DNA of 64,000 nt, from assembly GCF_902497995.1 (NCBI RefSeq), contig NZ_CABVII010000020.1, positions 62,001 to 126,000 on the forward strand. The letters are read 5' to 3'. Positions 1-8,479 of this stretch are shown here, in pieces (positions within the stretch are counted from its first letter, which is position 1; every line of letters starts with the position of its first letter). The notes beneath the pieces were generated by a model. The model was not told the DNA's origin. It saw nothing but the letters and a program-made list of their open reading frames with translations, and did not search any database. The position numbers were made by a program, and so were the translations under genes. The DNA is from Pseudomonas fluorescens (GTDB lineage Bacteria > Pseudomonadota > Gammaproteobacteria > Pseudomonadales > Pseudomonadaceae).

Positions 1-1
1 G

Positions 2-601
2 GTGGGCAAACCGGTGGCCGGGATGCTCACCGGGCTCACCCACTTCCTGGACAGCATGGGCACCACCAACGCGATCCTGCTCGGTGTGTTGCTCGGCGGC
101 ATGATGTGCGTCGACCTCGGCGGACCGATCAACAAGGCCGCTTACGCCTTCTCGGTGGGGCTGCTGGCGTCGCAGAGTTATGCACCGATGGCCGCGACCA
201 TGGCCGCCGGCATGGTGCCACCGATCGGTCTCGGTATCGCCACGTTCATCGCCCGGCGCAAGTTTGCCCAGACTGAACGCGAGGCCGGTAAAGCGGCGTT
301 GGTGCTGGGGTTGTGCTTCATCTCAGAAGGCGCGATTCCCTTTGCCGCCAAGGACCCGCTGCGGGTGATCCCGGCGAGCATTGCCGGTGGTGCGCTGACC
401 GGTGCGTTGTCGATGTATTTCGGCTGCAAACTGATGGCGCCCCATGGTGGGTTGTTCGTGCTGGCGATTCCAAATGCGATCAATCATGCCTTGTTGTATC
501 TGCTGGCGATCGTGGCCGGGAGTCTGCTGACGGCGGTGGCGTATGCGCTGCTCAAGCGGCCGGAAGTGGTGGAGATGGCCATACAACCCGTCAACGCCTG
601 A
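2..601 (+). CDS. fruA: PTS fructose transporter EIIC, C-terminal part (cut by window edge)
   Basis: This is the last ~199 residues of the membrane (EIIC) domain of a fructose-specific phosphotransferase permease, which imports fructose and phosphorylates it to fructose 1-phosphate. The sequence shows several hydrophobic segments, the PINKAAYAF stretch and the EGAIPFAAKDP motif, both typical of fructose EIIC domains. The full protein is usually about 580 residues with EIIB domains at its N-terminus, which lie outside the window. The reading frame is open to the left edge, so the GTG at position 2 is probably not the true start. No downstream partner follows; a REP doublet and phoD come next. 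Confidence 0.88.
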   Translation: MGKPVAGMLTGLTHFLDSMGTTNAILLGVLLGGMMCVDLGGPINKAAYAFSVGLLASQSYAPMAATMAAGMVPPIGLGIATFIARRKFAQTEREAGKAALVLGLCFISEGAIPFAAKDPLRVIPASIAGGALTGALSMYFGCKLMAPHGGLFVLAIPNAINHALLYLLAIVAGSLLTAVAYALLKRPEVVEMAIQPVNA

Positions 602-612
602 CACCCACCCTT

Positions 613-699
613 GTGGGAGCGGGCTTGCTCGCGAAGGCGGCCTGTCAGTGAAGTGGATGTTGACTGACACGACGCCTTCGCGAGCAAGCCCGCTCCCAC
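613..699. repeat. REP doublet (REPIN), GCTCG subfamily
   Basis: Two inverted copies of a 23-nt element beginning GTGGGAGCGGGCTTGCTCG face each other across a ~41-nt spacer. It lies between fruA and phoD and could fold into a long hairpin on either strand. Confidence 0.9.
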
Positions 700-786
700 A
701 AGGGGATCTGTGGTGTTGGCAGGTTTTTGTGTCATGCCCGGGTCACACGGCCATGCTTTAGTTTTCCTTTTCCAGGGAGAACCCCC

Positions 787-2307
787 ATGAGCGAATTCGA
801 CCTCGGTCGCCGTCGTGTCATGCAAGCCGTCGGCGCCGGACTGCTCCTTCCCGGCCTGGCGCCGGCGGTGATCGCCTCGGTCAAGGACCGTCCACAACTC
901 ACCGATGGCGTGCAGTCCGGCGACCTGCTGGGCGACCGGGCGATGGTCTGGAGCCGCAGCGACCGTCCGGCGCGGATGGTGGTGGAGTGGGACACCCGCA
1001 GCCTGTTCAGCAACCCCCGTCGCTTCGTCTCGCCATTGGCCGATGCCCGCACCGATTTCACCGCCCGGGTCGAACTCAGCGGCCTGCCCGCCGACCAGGC
1101 GATTTTCTATCGGGTGTATTTTGAAGACGCCCAGAGCGGTGTCGCCAGCGAACCCTGGTTCGGTCACCTGCGTAGCGTGCCTCAGGCCCGCCGCGACATC
1201 CGCTTCGTCTGGAGTGGCGACACGGTCGGCCAGGGGTTCGGCATCAACCCGGACATCGGCGGGATGCGCATCTATGAAGCCATGCGTTTGCGTCTGCCGG
1301 ACTTCTTTATCCACAGTGGCGACACCATCTATGCCGACGGCCCGGTGCCGGCGCAGCTTATTACTGAGAGTGGCCGCGTGTGGCGCAATCTCACCAGCGA
1401 AGCCAAGAGCAAAGTCGCCGAGACCTTAGGCGACTATCGCGGCAATTACCGCTACAACCTGATGGACGAAAACGTCCGTCGCTTCAACGCCGAGGTGCCG
1501 CAGATCTGGCAATGGGACGACCACGAAGTGGTGAACAACTGGTCGCCGGGCAAGCAGCTGGATGGGCGTTACACGAACAAGGATATCCACAGCCTGGTGA
1601 GTCACGGGCGCCAGGCCTGGCTCGACTATGCGCCGATGCGATGGCAGGGCGCTGATGGCGGTGGGCGGATTTATCGCAAGCTCGGTTACGGTCCGTTGCT
1701 CGATGTCTTCGTACTCGACATGCGCAGTTATCGGGGGGCGAACGACGACAACCTTGGCGCCGCCAACCCCTTCCTTGGACGTGAACAACTGGATTGGCTC
1801 AAGCGTGAGTTGAAAGCTTCCAGTGCCCAGTGGAAAGTCATTGCCGCCGACATGCCGATCGGCCTTGGAGTATCTGACGGTGAAGTCAGCCCAGGCGTGG
1901 CACGCTGGGAAGCCGTGGCCAACGGCGATCCGGGACCGGCCCAGGGGCGCGAACTGGAAATTGCCGAGCTGCTGGGTTTCCTGCGAGCGCAGCAGGTGCG
2001 CAATTTCGTCTGGCTGACGGCGGATGTGCATTACTGCGCGGCCCATCACTATCACCCGGATCGCGCGGCGTTTCAGGACTTCGAGCCATTCTGGGAGTTT
2101 GTCGCCGGGCCGTTGAATGCGGGGAGCTTCGGCCCGGAGCCGCTGGATAAAACCTTTGGCCCTGAAGTGGTGTTCGAGAAGGCGCCGCCGACGCAGAACG
2201 CTTCACCCTTTGCCGGTTTTCAGTTTTTTTGGCGAGGTGAATATCGATGGGCAGACGGGGGAGATGAAGGTGGTGTTGCGGGATCTGGATGGGGTGGGTG
2301 TATTTGA
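787..2307 (+). CDS. phoD: PhoD-family alkaline phosphatase/phosphodiesterase, C-terminal frameshift
   Basis: Predicted exported metallophosphatase that releases phosphate from organic esters. The ATG at 787 follows a good ribosome site (AGGGAG) and begins a twin-arginine signal peptide: RRR at residues 8-10, a hydrophobic stretch, then an Ala-rich cleavage region. Metal-site motifs of the family are visible: WSGDT, HSGDTIYADG, QWDDHEVVNNW and DVHYCAAHHYHP. The frame as read ends at 2307 (506 residues), but the last ~25 residues (WRGEYRWADGG...) look wrong. From 2224 the family-like ending GEVNIDGQTG...KLEPV continues in the next frame to a TGA at 2327-2329. Removing one T from the T7 run at 2224-2230 restores a 513-residue protein. 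Most catalytic residues precede the shift, so activity may be retained. Confidence 0.88.
   Translation: MSEFDLGRRRVMQAVGAGLLLPGLAPAVIASVKDRPQLTDGVQSGDLLGDRAMVWSRSDRPARMVVEWDTRSLFSNPRRFVSPLADARTDFTARVELSGLPADQAIFYRVYFEDAQSGVASEPWFGHLRSVPQARRDIRFVWSGDTVGQGFGINPDIGGMRIYEAMRLRLPDFFIHSGDTIYADGPVPAQLITESGRVWRNLTSEAKSKVAETLGDYRGNYRYNLMDENVRRFNAEVPQIWQWDDHEVVNNWSPGKQLDGRYTNKDIHSLVSHGRQAWLDYAPMRWQGADGGGRIYRKLGYGPLLDVFVLDMRSYRGANDDNLGAANPFLGREQLDWLKRELKASSAQWKVIAADMPIGLGVSDGEVSPGVARWEAVANGDPGPAQGRELEIAELLGFLRAQQVRNFVWLTADVHYCAAHHYHPDRAAFQDFEPFWEFVAGPLNAGSFGPEPLDKTFGPEVVFEKAPPTQNASPFAGFQFFWRGEYRWADGGDEGGVAGSGWGGCI
2224..2230 (+). other. T7 homopolymer at phoD frameshift
   Basis: Seven T residues follow CAG. 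Six would encode the expected Phe-Phe-Gly-Glu-Val ending. This run is where the phoD frame changes, through slippage, a fixed mutation or a sequencing error. Confidence 0.85.
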
Positions 2308-2364
2308 GCAGAAGCTGGAGCCAGTCTGAATGCAACCATCATTGGCAGGCGACCCCGGATCCCT

Positions 2365-2452
2365 GTGGGAGCGGGCTTGCTCGCGAAAGCGGTAGGTCAG
2401 ACAACATCTCTGTTGAATGTTAAACCGCATTCGCGAGCAAGCCCGCTCCCAC
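2365..2452. repeat. REP doublet (REPIN), GCTCG subfamily
   Basis: Inverted pair of the GTGGGAGCGGGCTTGCTCG element, sitting between the convergent ends of phoD and piuB. A short direct repeat (CCACAGGGGATTG) follows its right arm. Confidence 0.9.
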
Positions 2453-2483
2453 AGGGGATTGCCCCACAGGGGATTGTGGTGGG

Positions 2484-5012
2484 TCAGTAGACGTCGCGGC
2501 GGTAGCGGCCTTGCTCGATCAGGCGGTCGACCGCTTCGATTCCGAGCACTTCGTTAAGCACCTGATCCACCCCTGAAGCCATCCCCTGCAAGCTGCCGCA
2601 GATGTAAATGACGGCGCCATCCGCCAGCCATTTCTTCAGTTCCGCCGCCGACTCGCGCAGTCGATCCTGCACATAAATCTTCTCGGCCTGATCCCGCGAG
2701 AACGCCAGGTCCAACCGCTCCAGATCACCCGAAACCAGCCATTCTTCAAGCTCATCGCGGCACAGGTAGTCGTGCTCGCGATTGCGCTCGCCGAACAGCA
2801 GCCAATGGCGCTGCTGTCCGTCGGCAATCCGCGCCTTGAGCAAGCTGCGCAGGCCGGCCAGTCCGGTACCGTTGCCCAGCAAGATCATCGGCACCGGCTC
2901 GGTCGGCAAGTGGAAACCGCTGTTGCGCCGTACCCGCAGGCTGATGGTGCTGCCCACCGGCGCGTGTTCCGTCAGCCAGCCGGAGCCGATGCCGAGGCTG
3001 CCGTCAGGATGCAGTTCCTGGCGCACGATCAGTTCCAGCACGCCATCGGCGGCAATCGAGGCGATGGAGTATTCGCGCATGGGCAACGGCACCAGGGCTG
3101 CCACCAGCGCTTGCGCGTGCAGACCGACAAGATGAGCCCGGTTCCCGGGCAGCTGTCGACTGGCGAGGGCCTGCTCCAGAGGTTGCGACAGGTCATCGAG
3201 CGTTACCGTGGCTCGACCGTCAATCCCCAGGCCATCGAGGAAATGCTCGATCGCCCACGGGCAATTGCGCGGCAGTACTTCCACCAGATCACCGGCCAGC
3301 CAGCTGCTGGTGGTAGGGGCTGCGAGGCCCAGCAAGTACACACCCGAGCCGCTGCTGTCAGGGTTGAGCAAATCCCGGCGAACCAGGGTCCAGTGGTCAT
3401 AGCCGGGCGCTTGCCAGGTGTCCACGGGCGCCTGTCCGGTCACCAGGCCGAGTTGCTGCTGCCAGTGACGCAAGGCGTAAGGGTCGCCGCTGTCGACTTC
3501 CACCGGGGCGAACAGGGTCTTGCCGCCGTGTTCACCCAACCAGGTGTGCAAGCGTCGGGCGAAACCGCAGAAGTGTTGGTACTGCCGATCACCGAGGCCG
3601 AGCACCGCATAGTTCAGGCGCTCGAGGCTCAGCGCCTGGTCCAGCACCTTGCGTTCGAAGCCCCGGGCGCTGTCCGGCGCTTCACCGTCGCCGAAGGTGC
3701 TGACCACGAACAGCGCGTTGCTGGAATCGCGCAGATCCTGCTCGCTGACATCCGCCAGTGGCTGAACCTTCACCGGCAGGCCGGCGGCCTGCAATTGCCC
3801 GGCGGTCTGCCACGCCAATTGCTCGGCAAATCCGCTCTGGCTGGCGAAACCGATCAACCAGGCTGGCGCATTACTGCCCGACTGCGCGAGGCCTTTGCGG
3901 GCATCCTTGATCTGCTTTTTCTTGCGTCGACGATCGAGGTACAGCAACCAGCCCGTGACAAAAAACAGCGGCATGGTCAGCGAACTGAGCGTCAGGATGA
4001 TCCGCCCGACGATACCGAAGTAGCTGCCGACGTGCAGCGCATAGATGCTGGTCAGCAACTGCGCCTTGAGGCTCTTGTCGCTGTAACGGTCATGGCGTTT
4101 GACGATGCCGGTGGCCGGATCGAGGCTGATCTGGTTCAGTGCCCGGTCATGGGGTGAGCTGTTCAACAGATAGAACACGGTTGCCGGTTGCCCGGCCACT
4201 GGCGGCATACGAATGTTGTAGGCACTCAAGGCCGGGCCAGCGGCGCTGTAGATGCTGCTCCACATCGCGGCATAGTCGGCGGCAGGCGCCGGGCCGCTGG
4301 GTGCAGGACCACGGCCGCCGCGAACGCGCTCATTCTGCGGCGAATCGGAAAGTAGTCGGGTCAGGCCCTTGTTGTACCACTCATAGGACCAGGACAACCC
4401 GGTCAGCGCCGCCAGGAGGTAAAACACCAGGCACCAGGTGCCCGCGACCGAGTGCAGGTCCCAATTGAAGCTGCGGCCTTTTTTCTTCCAGTCCAGGGTC
4501 AGCCAGGCCCGCCAGCTGTTCCACTGGCGCGGCCACCGCAGGTAGAGCCCGGACAGGCAGAAAAACACCAGGGTCAGCGTACAGGCCCCCGTGATCTGCC
4601 GACCGGTATCGCCCATGGCGAGGAAACGGTGCAGTTGCAGCATGAAGCCGAAGAAGTCCTGGCCGACGACATTGCCCATGAAATCGGCGGTGTACGGGTT
4701 GAAGTAGCGCATCTCGCCACGGCGTTCGCCCGGCGGCGGGGTAAAGGACACCCGCGCGGCATTGCCGCTGTCGGTCTCGACCCAGATCATCGCGACTTTC
4801 TTGCCCGAGGCACCTTCGATTTTTTCCACCAGCTCGGCGGGTGGCAGGACGCCGGCGACCTGCTTCTCGACCTGCAGCACGGTCGGGTTGAGCACGCTCA
4901 GGATTTCATCCTGAAACGATACCGTCGCCCCGGTGATGCCCATCAGGGCCAGGACCAGCCCGGCGCTGATGCCGAAAAACCAGTGCAACTGGAACAGGGT
5001 TTTCTTCAACAC
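2484..5012 (-). CDS. piuB: PepSY-domain membrane flavoreductase (PiuB-like)
   Basis: 842-residue inner-membrane protein combining a PepSY-type transmembrane module (residues ~1-370, starting LKKTLFQLHWFFG), a flavodoxin-like domain (~385-520, with SQSGFAEQLA and STFGDGEAPD) and a sulfite-reductase-type FAD/NAD(P)H module (~540-842, with GNGTGLAGLRSL and YICGSLQGM). Electrons from NADPH could pass through FAD and FMN to a periplasmic or membrane acceptor, probably ferric siderophore; that role is inferred from the domains and from the neighbouring receptor. Start is GTG at 5012. It follows piuA on the same strand after a terminator-like hairpin and a REP doublet, so it may have reduced or separate expression. 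From memory PAO1 PA4513 (piuB) has the same place. Confidence 0.85.
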   Translation of the reverse strand: MLKKTLFQLHWFFGISAGLVLALMGITGATVSFQDEILSVLNPTVLQVEKQVAGVLPPAELVEKIEGASGKKVAMIWVETDSGNAARVSFTPPPGERRGEMRYFNPYTADFMGNVVGQDFFGFMLQLHRFLAMGDTGRQITGACTLTLVFFCLSGLYLRWPRQWNSWRAWLTLDWKKKGRSFNWDLHSVAGTWCLVFYLLAALTGLSWSYEWYNKGLTRLLSDSPQNERVRGGRGPAPSGPAPAADYAAMWSSIYSAAGPALSAYNIRMPPVAGQPATVFYLLNSSPHDRALNQISLDPATGIVKRHDRYSDKSLKAQLLTSIYALHVGSYFGIVGRIILTLSSLTMPLFFVTGWLLYLDRRRKKKQIKDARKGLAQSGSNAPAWLIGFASQSGFAEQLAWQTAGQLQAAGLPVKVQPLADVSEQDLRDSSNALFVVSTFGDGEAPDSARGFERKVLDQALSLERLNYAVLGLGDRQYQHFCGFARRLHTWLGEHGGKTLFAPVEVDSGDPYALRHWQQQLGLVTGQAPVDTWQAPGYDHWTLVRRDLLNPDSSGSGVYLLGLAAPTTSSWLAGDLVEVLPRNCPWAIEHFLDGLGIDGRATVTLDDLSQPLEQALASRQLPGNRAHLVGLHAQALVAALVPLPMREYSIASIAADGVLELIVRQELHPDGSLGIGSGWLTEHAPVGSTISLRVRRNSGFHLPTEPVPMILLGNGTGLAGLRSLLKARIADGQQRHWLLFGERNREHDYLCRDELEEWLVSGDLERLDLAFSRDQAEKIYVQDRLRESAAELKKWLADGAVIYICGSLQGMASGVDQVLNEVLGIEAVDRLIEQGRYRRDVY

Positions 5013-5097
5013 GTCGCTCGCCTTGTTCGTTCGAAAATAATCATCACGGCGCGCATTATGCCGTGGGTGGTCGAGAAGCCTGCTTTTTTACGCACAA

Positions 5098-5127
5098 AAG
5101 CCCCGTTCATCTGGATGAACGGGGCCT
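5098..5127 (-). terminator. Terminator-like hairpin after piuA
   Basis: GCCCCGTTCATC (5100-5111) pairs with GATGAACGGGGC (5114-5125). Read on the minus strand it is followed by TTTTG, so it would end or weaken transcription from piuA before piuB. Confidence 0.7.
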
Positions 5128-5148
5128 GGTCCTGATTTCGCCCTGCAT

Positions 5149-5258
5149 CCGCATTCCATGTGGGAGCGGGCTTGCTCGCGAAAGCGGTGTGACAGTCAAC
5201 GACGATATTGAATGTGACGGCCCCTTCGCGAGCAAGCCCGCTCCCACATGGAATGCGG
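5149..5258. repeat. REP doublet with extended 34-nt arms
   Basis: The core doublet (5160-5247) belongs to the GTGGGAGCGGGCTTGCTCG subfamily. Its flanks are also inverted: CCGCATTCCAT at 5149-5159 and ATGGAATGCGG at 5248-5258, which lengthens each perfect arm to about 34 nt. Confidence 0.88.
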
Positions 5259-5270
5259 TGCGGCTTGCAA

Positions 5271-7592
5271 TCAGAAGTGGAAGTTGGTGCTCAGCAATGC
5301 GGTACGGCCTGCCGCCTGGTTGGCGAAGTGGGTCGAGAACGCTTTGTCGTAGTAGGTTTCGTCGGTCAGGTTCTGCACGTTCAGCTGCAGGTCGACGTTT
5401 TTGGTCAGCTTGTAGGCCACCATGGCGTCGTAGCGAACATAGTCATCGACCATGGTGGTGTTGGCCACGCTGCCGAATACGTCGTCGACGTAGAACGCAC
5501 CACCACCGATGGTCAGCTTCGGCGTGACCTGGTAGGTCGTCCAGAGGCTGGCGCTGTTTTTCGGCGTGTTAGGCAATTCGTTGCCGTTGTTGGCTTTGTT
5601 TGCCGGCAGGTCACCGCCATCGATTTGTTCGCTGTCCATGTAAGCGTAACCGGCGAAGACTTGCCATTTGTCGGTGATCTTGCCGGTGGCCGACAGTTCG
5701 ATACCTTGAACGCGGGTTTTACCGGCGTTTTCAAAGGACGTGGTGTCGACTTGTACCCGGGCGTTGTCTTTCTCTGTGCGGAAGATATCAGCGGTCAGGG
5801 ACAGACGATCGTTCAGCAGATCCCACTTGGTGCCGATTTCGTAGTTCCTGGTGGTTTCCGGCTCCATGTCGCTTTTGAGCAGGTTGCCGTTGCGATCCGG
5901 AGTGCCGCCCAGCGGGTTGCCTTCCTGGCCTTCACCCAGGGTGTTGCCCGGTGGCGTGGCGGACGTGGCATACGAGGCATAGATGCTGCCGTTTTCAGCC
6001 GGCTTGTAGACCACGCCGAATTGGCCTGTGACGAATTCGCTGACGTCATCGCCCTTGGACGTGGTGGTGCCGGTGGCGTTGTAGGTCTTGTAGTCGGTAT
6101 CGAAATGGTCGTAACGCAGGCCCATGTTCACCAGCCACTGATCGGACAGCTCCAGGGTGTCGAACACGTACAGCGCATAGGTCTTGGCCTTGGTGTCGGT
6201 GCCGGCGTAGTTGCGCGAGATGGAGCCGTCCCATGGGTCGTTCGGGTTCGGGTTGGACAGCGAGGTGCAGTTGTAGTTACTCGGCGCGCCGATCAGGGCC
6301 GGGGTGCAGTTGGTGGTCGCGGCGGCGGTACCCGGCGTGGTGTCGGTGTTGACGGTATACGAGGACTTTTTGCCTTCCTCGCGGCTCAGCTCGATACCGG
6401 TGGCGAAGCTGTTCTTGAAGCCGGCGATGTACACATCACCAAACAGATCGGTCTGGTTGGTGGTGGTAGTGGTGTTGCTGACACGGGTGTTGGCCCGACG
6501 CCAGACGCTGCCATTGTTGACGTTGCCCTTGGAGTCGTCCGGCTGGGTCAGGATGTAATCCTGCATGCTGCTGCCGTGGCGCAGGGTGTTCTTGACCGTC
6601 AGCGCATCGTTCAGGTCGTGCTCGATGGCGAAGGTCGCGGTGTCGGTGCGGCCCTTGCGGAAATCGCGGTCCAGACCGTAGAAGTTGCTGTCATCGCCAC
6701 CGGCGTAAGGCTTGTCCGGATTGGACTTGGTGCGGGCGGCCGCAAGGCCGGCAGGAATGGTGTACGGAATGCCCGAATCCGGCGTGTCGTTACTTTCCAG
6801 GTGGTAGTAATCGAGGTTCACCCGAGTGTCGGTGCCCAGACCGAAGGCCAGCGATGGCGCGATGCCCCAACGGTCGTAATCGACCTTGTCCCGGCCGGCG
6901 ACGTTGCTTTCGTGGCTCATCAGGTTCAGACGTCCAGCGGCGGTGTCAGTGAACTGGTAGTTGCCGTCGAAGGTGTAGCGCTGGGTCTGGTCCGAGCCCC
7001 AGGTGAAACCACCGTCGAGCGATTCGCCCAGGTGTGCTTTCTTGCTGACCAGGTTGATGCTGCCACCGGCAGCGCCACGGCCGCCAATGGCCGAGTTCGG
7101 GCCTTTGCTGACTTCAATCGACTCGACGGCGAAGATCTCGCGGCTTTGCGAGCCGGTGTCGCGCACGCCGTCCAGGTACGTATCGCCCTGAGCATCGAAA
7201 CCACGAATGAATGGACGGTCACCCTGTGGGTTGCCCCCTTCACCGGCACCGAAGGTGATGCCTGGAACGGTGCGCAGCGCGTCCTGCATGTTGAGGGCGC
7301 CGGTGTCCTTGAGGACTTGTTGCGGAATGACGGTGATCGAGCGCGGCGTGTCGACCAGCGGCGCGGTGTACTTGGGCGAGGAGGCTTTTTCAACGTTGTA
7401 GGTTGTCGCGTCCTGGGCTTCGCTGGTAATCGCAGTCGCGTCCAGGGAAATCGCATTGCTCGGCGCTTTTTCGTCGGTCTTCTCAGCGGCGAAAACCATA
7501 TGGCCAGCGGAGCCGGCAGTGATCGCCACGCCAATTGCAGATGCGAGCAAACGCGGTGAACTGACCGGTAATTGTGATTGTTGACGTGACAT
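5271..7592 (-). CDS. piuA: TonB-dependent siderophore receptor (PiuA/Fiu-like)
   Basis: 773-residue outer-membrane receptor for ferric, probably catecholate-type, siderophores. An N-terminal signal peptide is followed by a plug domain (TPRSITVIPQQVLKD, then FIRGFDAQGDTYLDG and GRGAAGGSINLVSK) and a 22-strand-type barrel ending in the C-terminal aromatic NFHF. The start chosen is ATG 7592, because GGGGAGGGG lies about 6 nt upstream; two other in-frame ATGs just upstream fit less well. It is divergent from piuC across a ~200-bp AT-rich region with Fur-like sequence, and is followed on the same strand by the flavoreductase piuB. PiuA in P. aeruginosa is a known entry route for siderophore-antibiotic conjugates; the substrate in this strain is inferred from family only. 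Confidence 0.92.
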   Translation of the reverse strand: MSRQQSQLPVSSPRLLASAIGVAITAGSAGHMVFAAEKTDEKAPSNAISLDATAITSEAQDATTYNVEKASSPKYTAPLVDTPRSITVIPQQVLKDTGALNMQDALRTVPGITFGAGEGGNPQGDRPFIRGFDAQGDTYLDGVRDTGSQSREIFAVESIEVSKGPNSAIGGRGAAGGSINLVSKKAHLGESLDGGFTWGSDQTQRYTFDGNYQFTDTAAGRLNLMSHESNVAGRDKVDYDRWGIAPSLAFGLGTDTRVNLDYYHLESNDTPDSGIPYTIPAGLAAARTKSNPDKPYAGGDDSNFYGLDRDFRKGRTDTATFAIEHDLNDALTVKNTLRHGSSMQDYILTQPDDSKGNVNNGSVWRRANTRVSNTTTTTNQTDLFGDVYIAGFKNSFATGIELSREEGKKSSYTVNTDTTPGTAAATTNCTPALIGAPSNYNCTSLSNPNPNDPWDGSISRNYAGTDTKAKTYALYVFDTLELSDQWLVNMGLRYDHFDTDYKTYNATGTTTSKGDDVSEFVTGQFGVVYKPAENGSIYASYATSATPPGNTLGEGQEGNPLGGTPDRNGNLLKSDMEPETTRNYEIGTKWDLLNDRLSLTADIFRTEKDNARVQVDTTSFENAGKTRVQGIELSATGKITDKWQVFAGYAYMDSEQIDGGDLPANKANNGNELPNTPKNSASLWTTYQVTPKLTIGGGAFYVDDVFGSVANTTMVDDYVRYDAMVAYKLTKNVDLQLNVQNLTDETYYDKAFSTHFANQAAGRTALLSTNFHF

Positions 7593-7640
7593 GAGCATTC
7601 CCCTCCCCAAGGATTTGAGGTCGCGGAATATAGGGTAAAC

Positions 7641-7676
7641 AGTTATTCATATCAATTGCGAAACATTACTATTCGC
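7641..7676. promoter_or_regulatory. Putative Fur-box region between piuA and piuC
   Basis: In this AT-rich stretch the 19-mer at 7658-7676 matches the palindromic Fur consensus at 11 of 19 positions, and an overlapping site at 7641-7659 at 10 of 19, by hand count. It lies ~50-85 bp upstream of piuA and ~120-160 bp upstream of piuC, suitable for control of both directions. Confidence 0.5.
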
Positions 7677-7798
7677 ACTGAATTTACATTCTTTACAATT
7701 TACCCTTACGGTTTTTGATGTTTCATTCGTCGCCAGGGTTTTACACAGGCAATAAGAATCAATACCATTGCCATCCTTTTGCCTTCAGGTGTTTTCCC

Positions 7799-8479
7799 AT
7801 GCTGCTGCACATTCCCGGCTTGTTCGCTAAAGAAGAAGTGCGGCGCATCCGCGAGGCTCTGGAACAGGCCGATTGGGCGGATGGCAAGATCACGGCCGGT
7901 TATCAGTCAGCAAAAGCCAAGCACAATCTGCAGCTACCTGAAGGTCACCCACTGGCCAAGGAGGTGGGCGCGGCGATGCTTGAACGGTTGTGGAAAAATC
8001 CGCTGTTCATGTCTGCCGCGCTACCGCACAAGGTCTTCCCGCCGTTGCTGAACTGCTACACGGCGGGTGGCAGTTTCGATTTTCATATCGACAACGCCGT
8101 GCGCCAGCCAAAGAACAGCATCGAGCGGGTTCGCACCGATCTGTCGGCGACCCTGTTTTTCAGCGAGCCCGACGACTATGACGGTGGCGAGCTGGAAATC
8201 CAGGACACCTTCGGCACCCAACGGGTGAAGCTGCCCGCCGGCGATATGGTGCTGTACCCCGGCACCAGCCTGCACAAGGTCAACGCCGTCACCCGCGGCA
8301 CGCGCTTTGCCTCGTTCTTCTGGACCCAAAGCCTGGTCCGCGAAGACAGCCAGCGCGCCTTGCTGTTTGAAATGGACGGGGCGATCCAGCAGTTGACGCA
8401 AGATATGCCCGACCACCCTTCGCTGATCCGCCTGACCGGCACTTACCACAACCTGCTGCGCCGCTGGGTCGAGGTATGA
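7799..8479 (+). CDS. piuC: Fe(II)/2-oxoglutarate-dependent PKHD-type hydroxylase (PiuC)
   Basis: 226-residue cytoplasmic dioxygenase of the YbiX/PiuC family, expected to hydroxylate an unknown substrate linked to iron uptake. The iron ligands are visible as HID in FDFHIDNAV and the distal His in GTSLHKVN, with the 2-oxoglutarate-binding Arg in GTRFASFFW. The ATG at 7799 gives the family's usual length; the frame is open upstream to 7715 but that part (MFHSSPGFYTGN...) is not family-like. Its TGA overlaps the ATG of the following Sel1 gene by 3 nt (ATGA), so the two are probably translationally coupled. The divergent receptor piuA supports an iron-related role. Confidence 0.92.
   Translation: MLLHIPGLFAKEEVRRIREALEQADWADGKITAGYQSAKAKHNLQLPEGHPLAKEVGAAMLERLWKNPLFMSAALPHKVFPPLLNCYTAGGSFDFHIDNAVRQPKNSIERVRTDLSATLFFSEPDDYDGGELEIQDTFGTQRVKLPAGDMVLYPGTSLHKVNAVTRGTRFASFFWTQSLVREDSQRALLFEMDGAIQQLTQDMPDHPSLIRLTGTYHNLLRRWVEV

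Noticed and set aside
5208..7559. 783-codon open frame antisense to piuA
   Set aside because: Opposite the clearly recognisable TonB receptor; no recognisable family and repeat-like Val/Gly composition typical of shadow frames.
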